From NCBI RefSeq assembly GCF_014138045.1, contig NZ_JACGXA010000001.1, positions 865,501 to 929,500 on the forward strand: a stretch of 64,000 bases of DNA, given 5' to 3'. How positions within the stretch are numbered: position 1 is the first letter of the stretch; every line of letters starts with the position of its first letter. The notes under the pieces were generated by a model. The model saw nothing but the letters and a program-made list of their open reading frames with translations. It was not told where the DNA came from and made no database searches. Positions 41,055 to 49,290 of this stretch are shown here, in pieces. The position numbers were made by a program, and so were the translations under genes. The DNA comes from Nocardioides ginsengisegetis (GTDB taxonomy: Bacteria; Actinomycetota; Actinomycetes; Propionibacteriales; Nocardioidaceae).

Positions 41055-41175
41055 TGTGCACCCCTTTGTCCACCCCATGCTGTCACCCGGAGGAGCCCAA
41101 CACCCACTGCGCGCGTTGATAGCATCCCTCCGCCGGGCCACAACGGCCGTGCGGAGGGAACACGAGGACGCGAAC

Positions 41176-42210
41176 ATGGAGCTCACGGCGCCACCGCCGG
41201 TCACGCGCAGACGGACCCCGACGGGAGTGCCCGCCGACGCGGGGCGCGGTCGCTGGCTGATCGGCGTCGGTGCCGTCGTCGTGGTCTTCGCGCTGGTCAC
41301 GGCCTACTGGTCGCACCACGTCGGCGTCCCGGTGCGCGACCCCGGCGGCGCGATGTTCCTGCGCCGGCTGCCGAGCGCGGTGGTGCTCTTCGGGCTGCTC
41401 GCCGTCGCCGACGCAGCCCTGCGCGCACCCGCCGGCCAGCGCTTCCGCGACACCCTGGCGACCCTGCGGGCGCGGTGGCCGCGCGAGCGGCTGGTGGTCG
41501 CGCTGGGCGGCCTGGTCGCCTACCACGTGGTCTACCTCTGCTACCGCAACATGAAGAGCTGGAACGCCTTCCGCGACCTCAAGGACACCGAGCTCCTGCG
41601 GCTGGACCGGGCCCTGTTCGGCGGGCACGACCCCGGGGCGCTGCTGCACAGCGTGCTGGGCCAGCACTGGGCGGCGTACGCCCTGATGGTCTTCTACAAG
41701 GCCTTCACCTACCTCGTGCCGCTCAGCGTGGTCGCGTCGCTGGTCTTCCTCGACCGGCTCCGCGACGGCTACGTCTTCCTCGTCGCGGCGATGTGGGTGT
41801 GGATCCTCGGCGTCGCGTCCTACTACCTCGCGCCGTCGCTGGGTCCCTACGTCTCCGACGCCCCCGACTTCGCGGGGCTCCCGCACACGGCGATCACCTC
41901 GACCCAGGCGGAGTACCTCACCGAGCGGGCCCACATGCTGGCCCACCCACAGGCGTCGGACGCGTTCGTGAGCCTGGGCGCCTTCGCGAGCCTGCACGTC
42001 GCCTTCACGTGCCTGGTCTTCCTGATGGTGCGCCACTACGGCTTCGCGCGGCTCACACGCGTGATGGGCGTCTACCTCGTGCTGGTCATGGTCGCCACGG
42101 TCTACCTCGGGTGGCACTACTTCGTCGACGACGTCGCCGGGCTGGTGATCGCCGCGACGGCGGTCGGGCTGGGCCGGCTGATGGTCTACCCGACCGGGCG
42201 ACCCGACTGA
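41176..42210 (+). CDS. PAP2-superfamily phosphatase-like membrane protein
   Basis: A 344-residue protein with about six to seven TM segments. The C-terminal half carries the PAP2 features FASLHVAFTCLVF (active-site His region) and YLGWHYFVDDVAG (H-x3-D), like inositol phosphorylceramide synthase-type PAP2_3 proteins; the canonical PSGH is replaced by SLH. Role could be dephosphorylation or transfer of lipid phosphates in envelope lipid synthesis. GAGGA is upstream of ATG 41176. Divergent from the GT-C-like gene with 121 nt between, which suggests a shared envelope role. Confidence 0.82.
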   Translation: MELTAPPPVTRRRTPTGVPADAGRGRWLIGVGAVVVVFALVTAYWSHHVGVPVRDPGGAMFLRRLPSAVVLFGLLAVADAALRAPAGQRFRDTLATLRARWPRERLVVALGGLVAYHVVYLCYRNMKSWNAFRDLKDTELLRLDRALFGGHDPGALLHSVLGQHWAAYALMVFYKAFTYLVPLSVVASLVFLDRLRDGYVFLVAAMWVWILGVASYYLAPSLGPYVSDAPDFAGLPHTAITSTQAEYLTERAHMLAHPQASDAFVSLGAFASLHVAFTCLVFLMVRHYGFARLTRVMGVYLVLVMVATVYLGWHYFVDDVAGLVIAATAVGLGRLMVYPTGRPD

Positions 42211-42234
42211 GGGCCCGACTGAGGGCCCGACTGA
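42202..42234. repeat. Short tandem repeat GGGCCCGACTGA at the PAP2 gene end
   Basis: The unit GGGCCCGACTGA is present twice in full (42211-42222, 42223-42234), preceded by a partial copy that contains the PAP2 stop codon (42202-42210). The repeat lies in the gap to the convergent ZIP gene. It probably arose by replication slippage. Confidence 0.8.
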
Positions 42235-42238
42235 AGGG

Positions 42239-43123
42239 TCAGACGCCCGCGGCGGTGACGATCGCGTCGGTGAGGAAGCCGGCGACCAGGCCGAGGAGCA
42301 GGCCGTAGGCCAGCAGGTCGCTGCGCTTGGACCGGGCGGCGACGCCGATCAGCTGGGTGATCACGTAGATCAGCGACCCGGCGGCCAGGGTCAGGAACGC
42401 GACGCTGACCGGCTCGTTGGTGAAGCCGTGCCCGATCAACGTGCCGATGAAGGTCGGGCCGCCGCCGATCGCGCCGAGTGCGAGCAGGAAGCCCCAGCTG
42501 GGGCGGCGGGTGGTGCCGTCGTGGTCGACGTCGGCGGCGAGCGGCGCGACGATGCCGAAGCCCTCGGTGGCGTTGTGGAGGCCGAAGCCGATCACCAGCA
42601 TCACGGCGAGGCCGATCTCGCCGGACGCCGCGGACTGGCCGATGGCCAGGCCCTCGGCGAAGTTGTGCAGGCCGATGCCGACGGCGATCAGCAGGGACAG
42701 GCGGCGCGCGGCCGACCACGAGGCGATGCCGCGCGGCGGGCTCACCTCGCCCAGCGACATGGCGCCGGGACCCTCGTGGCGGGGCGCGCCGGCCGGCGTG
42801 GCCCGGACCTGGCGGGCCATCCACGACTCGTAGAAGACCAGCGACACGAGGCCGACGGCGAGGCCGCCGACGAAGAGGGCGCCGTAGCCGAACGCGGAGG
42901 CGAGGCCACCGTCCCCCTCGTGGAACGAGCCCAGGGCGACGTCGATCGGCTCCCAGGCGGCGGAGAGGACGTCCCAGACGAGGAAGAGCAGGACGCCCAC
43001 CGCGGCCGCGTTGAGCAGCAGTCGCAGCGAGGGTGCGGGCTTGCGGAGGCGACCCACGGGCAGGCCGAGGAGGATGGTCGCGCCGGCGAGGAAGCCGAGC
43101 AGCAGCGTCGAGGAAAGGCTCAC
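42239..43123 (-). CDS. ZIP-family metal transporter
   Basis: The 294-residue membrane protein has eight predicted TM helices. Metal-site motifs are HNFAEGLAIG in TM4 and HNATEGFGIVAPL in TM5, as in bacterial ZIP transporters (ZupT/GufA type) that import Zn, Fe or Mn. A ~35-residue loop with His separates TM3 and TM4. GTG 43123 lies 7 nt after TAAACT, with no RBS, so a leaderless message is likely. An IdeR/DtxR box overlaps this promoter, which points to iron-dependent repression. Confidence 0.92.
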   Translation of the reverse strand: MSLSSTLLLGFLAGATILLGLPVGRLRKPAPSLRLLLNAAAVGVLLFLVWDVLSAAWEPIDVALGSFHEGDGGLASAFGYGALFVGGLAVGLVSLVFYESWMARQVRATPAGAPRHEGPGAMSLGEVSPPRGIASWSAARRLSLLIAVGIGLHNFAEGLAIGQSAASGEIGLAVMLVIGFGLHNATEGFGIVAPLAADVDHDGTTRRPSWGFLLALGAIGGGPTFIGTLIGHGFTNEPVSVAFLTLAAGSLIYVITQLIGVAARSKRSDLLAYGLLLGLVAGFLTDAIVTAAGV

Positions 43124-43128
43124 GGCAG

Positions 43129-43160
43129 TTAGTTTAGGCTCGCCTAACCTCACGTGCCAA
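43129..43160 (-). promoter_or_regulatory. IdeR/DtxR iron box over the ZIP promoter
   Basis: TTAGTTTAGGCTCGCCTAA (43129-43147) matches 16 of 19 positions of the DtxR/IdeR consensus TTAGGTTAGGCTAACCTAA. It covers the -10 TAAACT (43131-43136, minus strand), and a TTGGCA -35 lies 18 nt before it (43155-43160). Repressor binding here would block transcription when iron is sufficient. Confidence 0.82.
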
Positions 43161-43171
43161 GGTGGGGCCGG

Positions 43172-43432
43172 TCACCCCGGGCGGGTGATCGCCGACGCGG
43201 GCAGCCAGCGCTCGACGGTCGCCCAGCCCTGGCCGTCGAGCCACAGCACCGAGACCACCCGGCCCTCCCAGGCCCGCTCGCCCTGTCGCCACTCGACGAG
43301 CAGGGAGGGCGCCCCGTCCACGAGGCAGTGCCGCGCGGGCGACGGTGGTGTCGTGGGTGGTGTGGCGGGGGTGGGCCCGTGGATGCGGTCGTGGAGGGAC
43401 CCGTGACCGCTGCTGCCGTACCCACCTCGCAT
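43172..43432 (-). CDS. Small hypothetical protein
   Basis: An 86-residue frame with coding-like sequence in its C-terminal half: HCLVDGAPSLLVEWRQGERAW and the closing WATVERWLPASAITRPG, which resembles small conserved actinobacterial proteins of unknown function. The N-terminus is rich in Gly, Ser and Pro and may be over-extended; ATG 43432 has no clear RBS. It lies in the ~380-nt gap between the ZIP and MocR genes. Apart from the ZIP promoter and the likely MocR start signals, I see nothing else in that gap. Confidence 0.55.
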   Translation of the reverse strand: MRGGYGSSGHGSLHDRIHGPTPATPPTTPPSPARHCLVDGAPSLLVEWRQGERAWEGRVVSVLWLDGQGWATVERWLPASAITRPG

Positions 43433-43502
43433 GCGGTGAGGGTGTCAGGCTCCACCGACATCGGGCATCCCACCGACGGTGTGGGCGTGGGACATTGGGG
43501 AC

Positions 43503-44921
43503 ATGGATCTCGCGGTCGACCTGAGCGCGCGAGGTGACCGGGCGACGGCCATCTACCGGGCCCTGCTCGACGCGATCCGGAGCGGCCGGCTGGGCGCCGG
43601 CGACCGGTTGCCGCCCACCCGCACGCTCGCGCGCGACCTCGGCGTCTCCCGCAACACCGTCGCGGCGGCCTACGAGTCGCTCGTGGCCGAGGGGTTCCTC
43701 TCCTCCCACGTCGGCGACGGCACCTACGTGACCGCCCTGGCGGCGGCGGTCCCGAGCAACCCCAAGGGTGCGGCGCTCGCCCCGCGACGCGGGTGGACCT
43801 TCACGCCGTACGCCGTCAGCGGGCAGGCCCCCCGGCCCCCGCACGACTTCCGGGTCGGCATCCCCGACGCCTCGCTGTTCCCCTTCGACACCTGGCGCAA
43901 GCTGGTCGCCGGCGAGCTGCGGGCCGGCGCCCACCATCCCGGCACCTACGCCGAGCCCGCGGGGCACCCCGCGCTCCGGGCCGCCATCAGCCGCTACCTC
44001 GCGATCTCGCGCGGCGTCGCGGCCGACCCGGAGGACGTCCTGGTCACCCACGGCACCCAGCAGGCGCTCGATCTGGTCGCGCGGGTGCTCGTCGAGCCCG
44101 GGGACGTGGTCGCGGTCGAGGACCCCGGCTACCCCTTCGCGCGCGACCTGTTCGCCTCCCACGGTGCGCGTGTCGTCCCGGTGCCGGTCGATGCGCACGG
44201 CCTGGTCGTCGACGAGCTCCCCGGTCGGGTGCGGCTGGTGTTCACGACGCCGTCCCACCAGTTCCCGCTGGGCTCACCGCTCGCGCAGGAGCGGAGGCAG
44301 GCGCTGCTGGAGTTCGCGGCCCGGCACCGCACGGCGGTCGTCGAGGACGACTACGACAGCGAGTTCCGCTTCACCGAGCGGCCGATGGAGACGCTGCACG
44401 CCCTGGACCAGTCGGGGCACGTGATCTACGTGGGCACGTTCTCCAAGTCGCTCGTCCCGGCCCTGAGGGCGGGCTACCTGGTCGCTCCGCCGACCCTGCG
44501 GGAGGCGCTGCGCGGTGCCCGTCAGCTCGCGGACGGCTACGGCTCGCTGCCCGAGCAGGCCGCCCTCGCCCGATTCATCTCCGACGGCATGCTGGCCCGC
44601 CACCTCCGGCGGGCCCGGGCGGTGTACGCCGAGCGCCGCGACCTCGTCCTCGAGGGGCTGGCGACGCACCTCGCCGACCACCTCGAGGTGGTCCCCTCCG
44701 CAGCGGGCCTGCACGTCGCCGCGCTGTTCCGCGACCCGACCGTCGACGACGTCGCGCTCGTCGCCGAGGCGGCGGCGGAGGGGGTCGCGGTCGAGGCGCT
44801 CTCGGCCTACGGTCACGACGGGTGTGGTCCCTCCGGGCTGGTGCTGGGCTACGGCGCGGCCGAGACGCGGACGGTCACCCCGGGGCTGCTGGCGCTGGCT
44901 AGGCTGATGGGCGCCCGCTGA
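43503..44921 (+). CDS. MocR/PdxR-family transcriptional regulator (GntR-aminotransferase fusion)
   Basis: A 472-residue regulator: winged-helix GntR domain (~15-75) with LARDLGVSRNTVAAAYESLV, a linker, and a class I aminotransferase-like domain (~115-470) with THGTQQALDLVARVL, EDPGYPF, and the PLP-lysine region GTFSKSLVPALRAGYL. Such proteins bind PLP and often control vitamin B6 or amino-acid genes. ATG 43503 has GGGG only 2 nt upstream; GTG 43479 is in frame and lacks an RBS. No pdxST genes are nearby, so the target is unclear. Confidence 0.9.
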   Translation: MDLAVDLSARGDRATAIYRALLDAIRSGRLGAGDRLPPTRTLARDLGVSRNTVAAAYESLVAEGFLSSHVGDGTYVTALAAAVPSNPKGAALAPRRGWTFTPYAVSGQAPRPPHDFRVGIPDASLFPFDTWRKLVAGELRAGAHHPGTYAEPAGHPALRAAISRYLAISRGVAADPEDVLVTHGTQQALDLVARVLVEPGDVVAVEDPGYPFARDLFASHGARVVPVPVDAHGLVVDELPGRVRLVFTTPSHQFPLGSPLAQERRQALLEFAARHRTAVVEDDYDSEFRFTERPMETLHALDQSGHVIYVGTFSKSLVPALRAGYLVAPPTLREALRGARQLADGYGSLPEQAALARFISDGMLARHLRRARAVYAERRDLVLEGLATHLADHLEVVPSAAGLHVAALFRDPTVDDVALVAEAAAEGVAVEALSAYGHDGCGPSGLVLGYGAAETRTVTPGLLALARLMGAR

Positions 44922-44956
44922 GCCCATCCGTCGACGCCACTCGTGAGGACGCCGCC

Positions 44957-45817
44957 GTGTTCGACCTGATCCTGCACGCCATCCCGGTCTTCGTGGTCTG
45001 CCTGGTGCTCGAGGCGCTGTCGTTCCACTTCCTGCCCGACGACGACGGCATCGGCTACGAGCGCCGCGACTCGATGACCAGCCTGTCGATGGGGCTGGGC
45101 AACGTGGTGGTCAACGCGGGATGGAAGCTCGTCGTCCTGGCGGCGTACGCCGCGACGTACCTCCTCGCCCCCGTCCACCTGCCTGCCGACAACCCGCTCA
45201 CCTGGGTGGCGCTGTTCCTGGCCGACGACCTCGCCTACTACTGGTACCACCGCACCCACCACACGATCCGCGTCTTCTGGGCCAGCCACGTGGTGCACCA
45301 CTCGAGCGAGTTCTACAACCTCTCCACGGCCCTGCGACAGCCGTGGACGCCCTTCTCCTCGGTGGTCTTCTGGCTGCCGCTGGCGCTGGCCGGCTTCGCG
45401 CCCTGGATGATCCTGCTCCAGCAGTCGGTCAGCCTCCTCTACCAGTTCTTCCTGCACACCGAGCGTGTGCACCGGCTGTGGGCGCCGCTCGAGCTGGTGC
45501 TCAACACCCCGTCGCACCACCGGGTCCACCACGGCTCGCAGGCGGCCTACCTGGACCGCAACTACGGCGGCATCCTGATCGTCTGGGACCGGGTCTTCGG
45601 CACCTTCGAGCCCGAGGGCGAGCGCGTCGTCTACGGCCTGACCACCAACATCCGCACCTTCAACCCGGCCCGGGTGGCCTTCCACGAGTTCGCCGCCATC
45701 GCTCGCGACGTCCGTCGCGCGACCCGGTGGCGGGACCGGTGGGGCTACGTCGTCAGGCACCCGGGATGGTCGCCGGCGGAGTCACCACGCGACCCGATGA
45801 GCGACCTCGTGTCCTGA
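44957..45817 (+). CDS. Sterol desaturase/fatty acid hydroxylase-family protein
   Basis: A 286-residue membrane protein with about four TM helices and the histidine clusters of the integral di-iron family: HRTHH (~95), HVVHHSS (~109), and HHRVHHG (~190-196). These enzymes hydroxylate or desaturate lipids such as fatty acids or carotenoids; the substrate here is unknown. GTG 44957 has GAGGA 8 nt upstream. Its 3' end overlaps the convergent APC permease gene by 65 nt. Confidence 0.9.
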   Translation: MFDLILHAIPVFVVCLVLEALSFHFLPDDDGIGYERRDSMTSLSMGLGNVVVNAGWKLVVLAAYAATYLLAPVHLPADNPLTWVALFLADDLAYYWYHRTHHTIRVFWASHVVHHSSEFYNLSTALRQPWTPFSSVVFWLPLALAGFAPWMILLQQSVSLLYQFFLHTERVHRLWAPLELVLNTPSHHRVHHGSQAAYLDRNYGGILIVWDRVFGTFEPEGERVVYGLTTNIRTFNPARVAFHEFAAIARDVRRATRWRDRWGYVVRHPGWSPAESPRDPMSDLVS

Positions 45818-47048
45818 CCGTCCACGCCAGCGCGCCCAGCGAGATCAGGCCGGCCGCGAGGAGGTGGGTCCCGGTGAGGGCGAGCAGCCCCAGCGTGGAG
45901 ACGAACGACACCACGGCGCCGCGCCACACCCACGTGCCCCGCGGGAGCAGCCGGATCGCGGCGGCCGTGCCGACGACGTAGACCAGCGTGAACGCGCCGG
46001 TGACGAGCAGCAGCGAGGACTCCAGCGGGAGGCCGGTGGCGGCCACCACGAGCAGGCAGCCCAGGGAGTATCCGGTCACCACCATCAGGGAGCGGCGCGG
46101 GACCTCGCCGGCGAGCGAGCCGCGGGCGAACCACAGCGGCAGGGCGCCGTCGCGGCCCAGGGCTGCGCCGAGACGCGCACCGCCGGCGAAGTAGGCGTTC
46201 ATCGCGCCCACCGACAGCAGGACGGCCACCAGGGTCGTGACCGGACGGGCGATCTCGCCGAAGCCGAGGACGAGCAGGTCCGACAGCGGGGCCTTGCTGG
46301 CGCCGTCGCCGAGGACGGCCACGGTCGCGACGGCGATCCCGAGGTACATCACCGCCACGACCGTGACGGCGACGCCGGTGGCGCGGGTGATGTCCCGCGC
46401 GGGGTCGCGGTAGTCCGCGGACAGCGACGTCACGGCCTCCCAGCCGGCGAACGCCCACACGAGCAGGGCTGCCGCCGACCCGACGGCGAGCCAGCCGTGC
46501 GGCGCGAACGGCGTCAGGTGGGCGAGCGTGGCGTGGGGGAGCGAGACGGCGGTGGCCACGAGCAGGAGTGCGCCCAGCACGGCGGCAATCGCGAGCTGGG
46601 CCCGGCCGGACACGCGCACGCCGTACCAGTTCATGGCGGCGACGACCACGATGAGCAGGCCGGCCGTGAGCAGCTGGGTGTGGCGGCCGCCCCCGACGGT
46701 GTCCGCCACGTAGGCGCCGGCGAAGCCGGCCGCGGGCGGAGCCCCGATCGGGATCGCGAAGTAGAAGCACCAGCCGACGACCGTTGCGGCCCGGGTGCCG
46801 AAGGCGCGCCGGGCGTAGGTCGAGACGCCGCCGCCGTCGGGGTGCCGGGCGCCGAGCGCGGCGAACGTGGCGGCCAGCGGGACGGAGAGGAGCACGAGGG
46901 CGAGCCACGCCAGGAGCGAGGCCGGGCCGGCCTCGCGCGCGGCCAGGGCGGGCAACGAGATGACGCCGGTGCCGAGCACTGCGCCGACGGTGAGGGCCGC
47001 GCCCTGCGGCACGTTGAGCCCCGCTGGGGGAGCCTGGCTGATCGTCAC
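45753..47048 (-). CDS. APC-family amino acid permease
   Basis: A 431-residue transporter with 12 predicted TM helices. TM1 carries the unwound GAVLGTGVISLPALAA motif typical of APC (LeuT-fold) transporters; TM6 has VWAFAGWEAVTSL. It probably exchanges or takes up an amino acid or amine. GTG 47048 has no strong RBS. Its stop is inside the end of the convergent hydroxylase gene. A 17-bp hairpin just upstream ends the neighbouring transcript. Confidence 0.88.
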   Translation of the reverse strand: MTISQAPPAGLNVPQGAALTVGAVLGTGVISLPALAAREAGPASLLAWLALVLLSVPLAATFAALGARHPDGGGVSTYARRAFGTRAATVVGWCFYFAIPIGAPPAAGFAGAYVADTVGGGRHTQLLTAGLLIVVVAAMNWYGVRVSGRAQLAIAAVLGALLLVATAVSLPHATLAHLTPFAPHGWLAVGSAAALLVWAFAGWEAVTSLSADYRDPARDITRATGVAVTVVAVMYLGIAVATVAVLGDGASKAPLSDLLVLGFGEIARPVTTLVAVLLSVGAMNAYFAGGARLGAALGRDGALPLWFARGSLAGEVPRRSLMVVTGYSLGCLLVVAATGLPLESSLLLVTGAFTLVYVVGTAAAIRLLPRGTWVWRGAVVSFVSTLGLLALTGTHLLAAGLISLGALAWTVRTRGRSSGRVVTPPATIPGA

Positions 47049-47061
47049 CGGGCAAACGTAC

Positions 47062-47100
47062 GGCGCCCGATCGGCACTCTTGAAGTGCCAATCGGGCGCC
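47062..47100 (-). terminator. 17-bp hairpin terminator after the metalloprotease-like gene
   Basis: The arms 47062-47078 and 47084-47100 pair over 17 positions with one mismatch and a 5-nt loop. It lies 29 nt past the leftward stop at 47129 and just before the APC permease start. Confidence 0.82.
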
Positions 47101-47128
47101 GATTCGTTGGGCCAATGCCTCCGGCGGG

Positions 47129-48679
47129 TCAGCGCTTGAAGGCGGAGACCTTGAGGGTGAACTGCTTGTTGTTGTCGACCGGCTTGCCCTGGCAGGAGTA
47201 GGCGGTGCGGTGCCAGCACTGGAAGCGGGTCGAGGCGTTGGCCATCGTGACCGTCACGCTCCGCACCCCGCCGCTGCTGAACGGGACCTTGACCTTGCCG
47301 TAGCCGCCGCGGGTCAGGTGAACCGACCTCTTGATGGTCCCGCTCTTCTTCTTGATGATCACGACGATCCCCGGCGAGCTCTTGTGACCGGGCGCGTCGA
47401 TCGTGATCCGAGCCATCCAGCGCGGGCCCGACAGGCTGGCGTCGGGCTTGAGGAGCGCGTTGGCCGAGGCCATGTGGTCCACCGTGAAGGCGTGGTGGCG
47501 GTTGCGGCTGTCCTTGGACAGCTTCCAGCGCTGGGCGATGACCGCGTGCGGCCAGGCCTTGCCCTCGGGGTAGGTGCGCGCCGGCACGGTGTTGCCGGCC
47601 GCGTAGCTGCGGAACACCTTCGGGAAGCCGCCGTGGCTGCCCAGGACCGAGCGGATCGCCTTGGTGGAGTAGAGGTCGGGAGCACCCTTGAAGGCGCCGG
47701 CCCGGTTCCAGATCGTGCGGACCACGCCGTTGCCGTAGTGGGTCGAGAGGTACTCGAAGAACGGCCAGTTGCCGTACTGGTTGAAGCCGTCCTGGTTGAA
47801 GAAGTCCAGCTGCGAGCCGGCGAGCTTGACCTGGCCGTAGGGGAGGTACTGGCGGTTGTCGTTGACGTCGTCCGCGAAGCGCTCCTCCATCCAGGTGGCG
47901 GTCGCCTCCATGAACCAGGAGTCCTCGCCGTAGTCGTAGGCGAACTGGACCGCGTGGAAGAACTCGTGGGCGGCGGTCACCTTGAGGCTGTTGATCGGCG
48001 GGGCGCCGAACTGGCTCTGCGAGAAGTCGTTGTCGAGGACGCAGAAGCCGGAGGCGAGCCACTTGGTGCCGGGCTTGCGCTTCTCGGGGGCGCAGTAGCC
48101 GTAGAGCGACTTGGCGCCGACGTCCTTGAGGTAGACGTCGAACTTCTTGTTGCCGCCGCGGCTGCCGTCCTGGACCGGGGCGCGGTAGCCCATCTTCGTG
48201 ACGTGGTGGTGCCAGACCTTGTTCATGATGGCGAGGTTCCTGGTGACCCAGGCCTGACTCGGCGGCGCGTCACTGGTGGTCGGCACCCAGTGGATGCAGA
48301 AGTTGCCCTGGCACTTGCGCTTGGCCGGCACGGTGTAGCCGTCGCCGTAGGGGTCACCGGCTCCGTCGGTGGGACGTGCCAGCACCGCGTGCGCCTGCTT
48401 CTGCTGCGAGGCGTCGAGGTCGGGCAGTGCGGTGAACAGGTCGCGCATCGCCAGCGTCCCCTCGGGACGCTTGCCGGCGCTCGCACCGGCCGTGCCGGCG
48501 AGGACGGCGTGGGCCGTCGTGAGCGCCCGGGTCGCCTGCTGCTCCGCGAGCACGCGGGCCGACGGCGCGGCCGGCGCGCCGGGCGTCGGCTTCCCGTCGA
48601 TGGCGGACGACGTGGTCGCCGGCAGCACGGTCAGAGCCGTGGCCATGGCCACCACGGCGGCGGCGATCGAACGGCGCAT
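47129..48679 (-). CDS. Secreted metalloprotease-like protein (MXAN_6640 type)
   Basis: A 516-residue exported protein. Residues 1-27 are a signal peptide (MRRSIAAAVVAMATALTVLP). A zinc-protease motif is at ~230: TAAHEFFHAVQFAYDYG (HExxH) with a downstream Glu in WFMEATATWMEE, matching the gluzincin-like MXAN_6640 family. The C-terminal ~120 residues are basic and strand-rich and contain two Cys. ATG 48679 has AGGGGGA 6 nt upstream. It likely acts outside the cell, with unknown target. Confidence 0.87.
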   Translation of the reverse strand: MRRSIAAAVVAMATALTVLPATTSSAIDGKPTPGAPAAPSARVLAEQQATRALTTAHAVLAGTAGASAGKRPEGTLAMRDLFTALPDLDASQQKQAHAVLARPTDGAGDPYGDGYTVPAKRKCQGNFCIHWVPTTSDAPPSQAWVTRNLAIMNKVWHHHVTKMGYRAPVQDGSRGGNKKFDVYLKDVGAKSLYGYCAPEKRKPGTKWLASGFCVLDNDFSQSQFGAPPINSLKVTAAHEFFHAVQFAYDYGEDSWFMEATATWMEERFADDVNDNRQYLPYGQVKLAGSQLDFFNQDGFNQYGNWPFFEYLSTHYGNGVVRTIWNRAGAFKGAPDLYSTKAIRSVLGSHGGFPKVFRSYAAGNTVPARTYPEGKAWPHAVIAQRWKLSKDSRNRHHAFTVDHMASANALLKPDASLSGPRWMARITIDAPGHKSSPGIVVIIKKKSGTIKRSVHLTRGGYGKVKVPFSSGGVRSVTVTMANASTRFQCWHRTAYSCQGKPVDNNKQFTLKVSAFKR

Positions 48680-48807
48680 GTGTTTCCCCCTGAGTTCCGA
48701 GTCGTTGGGGCGACACCCGACGGCGCCGCTGGGATCCAGACTTCCCGGATCGTCGTTCACCCTAAACCGCTGCAGGGACAGGGGTTTCCGCGCCTCCCGC
48801 CGGCGGG

Positions 48808-49206
48808 TCAGCTGGTGGCGGAGATCTTCTCGATCAGCGCGGTCGTGGAGATCGCGGGCGTGCGGGTCAGGTAGACGACCTCACAGATGTCGCCGAACTC
48901 GTCGAAGCGGCCCTTCCAGTCGTCGCCCATGACGAGCACGTCGGCGGCGTACTTCTGGATGTAGTCGCGCTTGAGCTCCAGGCTCTCCTCGACGAAGACC
49001 TCGTCGACGGCCTTGAGGGCGGCCACGATGGCCAGTCGCTCGCCCTGGCTGAAGACCGGCTCGCGGCCCTTCTTGCGCAGGTTGAGCTCGTCGGCCGAGA
49101 CGCCGACGACGAGCCGGTCGCCCAGGGCGGCGGCACGCTCGATCACCCGGAGGTGGCCGACGTGGAAGACGTCGAACGTGCCGAAGGTGATGACGGTGCG
49201 CGACAT
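48808..49206 (-). CDS. TagD-like cytidylyltransferase
   Basis: A 132-residue nucleotidyltransferase of the glycerol-3-phosphate cytidylyltransferase type: GTFDVFHVGH with the HxGH motif (residues 15-18) and the C-terminal RTPAISTTALI with the RTxxISTT signature. It likely activates a polyol phosphate with CTP for teichoic acid or glycan synthesis. ATG 49206 opens the frame; the upstream is A/T-richer (CCAGAATC) than usual. It is divergent from the DUF445 gene. Confidence 0.9.
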   Translation of the reverse strand: MSRTVITFGTFDVFHVGHLRVIERAAALGDRLVVGVSADELNLRKKGREPVFSQGERLAIVAALKAVDEVFVEESLELKRDYIQKYAADVLVMGDDWKGRFDEFGDICEVVYLTRTPAISTTALIEKISATS

Positions 49207-49290
49207 GCGGGAGATTCTGGCACGTCACCCGCTGTTCACCCGAGCCCGCGCTCAGCAGCGGCCGACCACGCATGCGCGAGGATGGCCGCG

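Noticed and set aside
39183..42308. A 1041-codon plus-strand frame covering the GT-C-like and PAP2 genes
   Set aside because: Crosses two well-supported genes in other frames and shows no domain or RBS.
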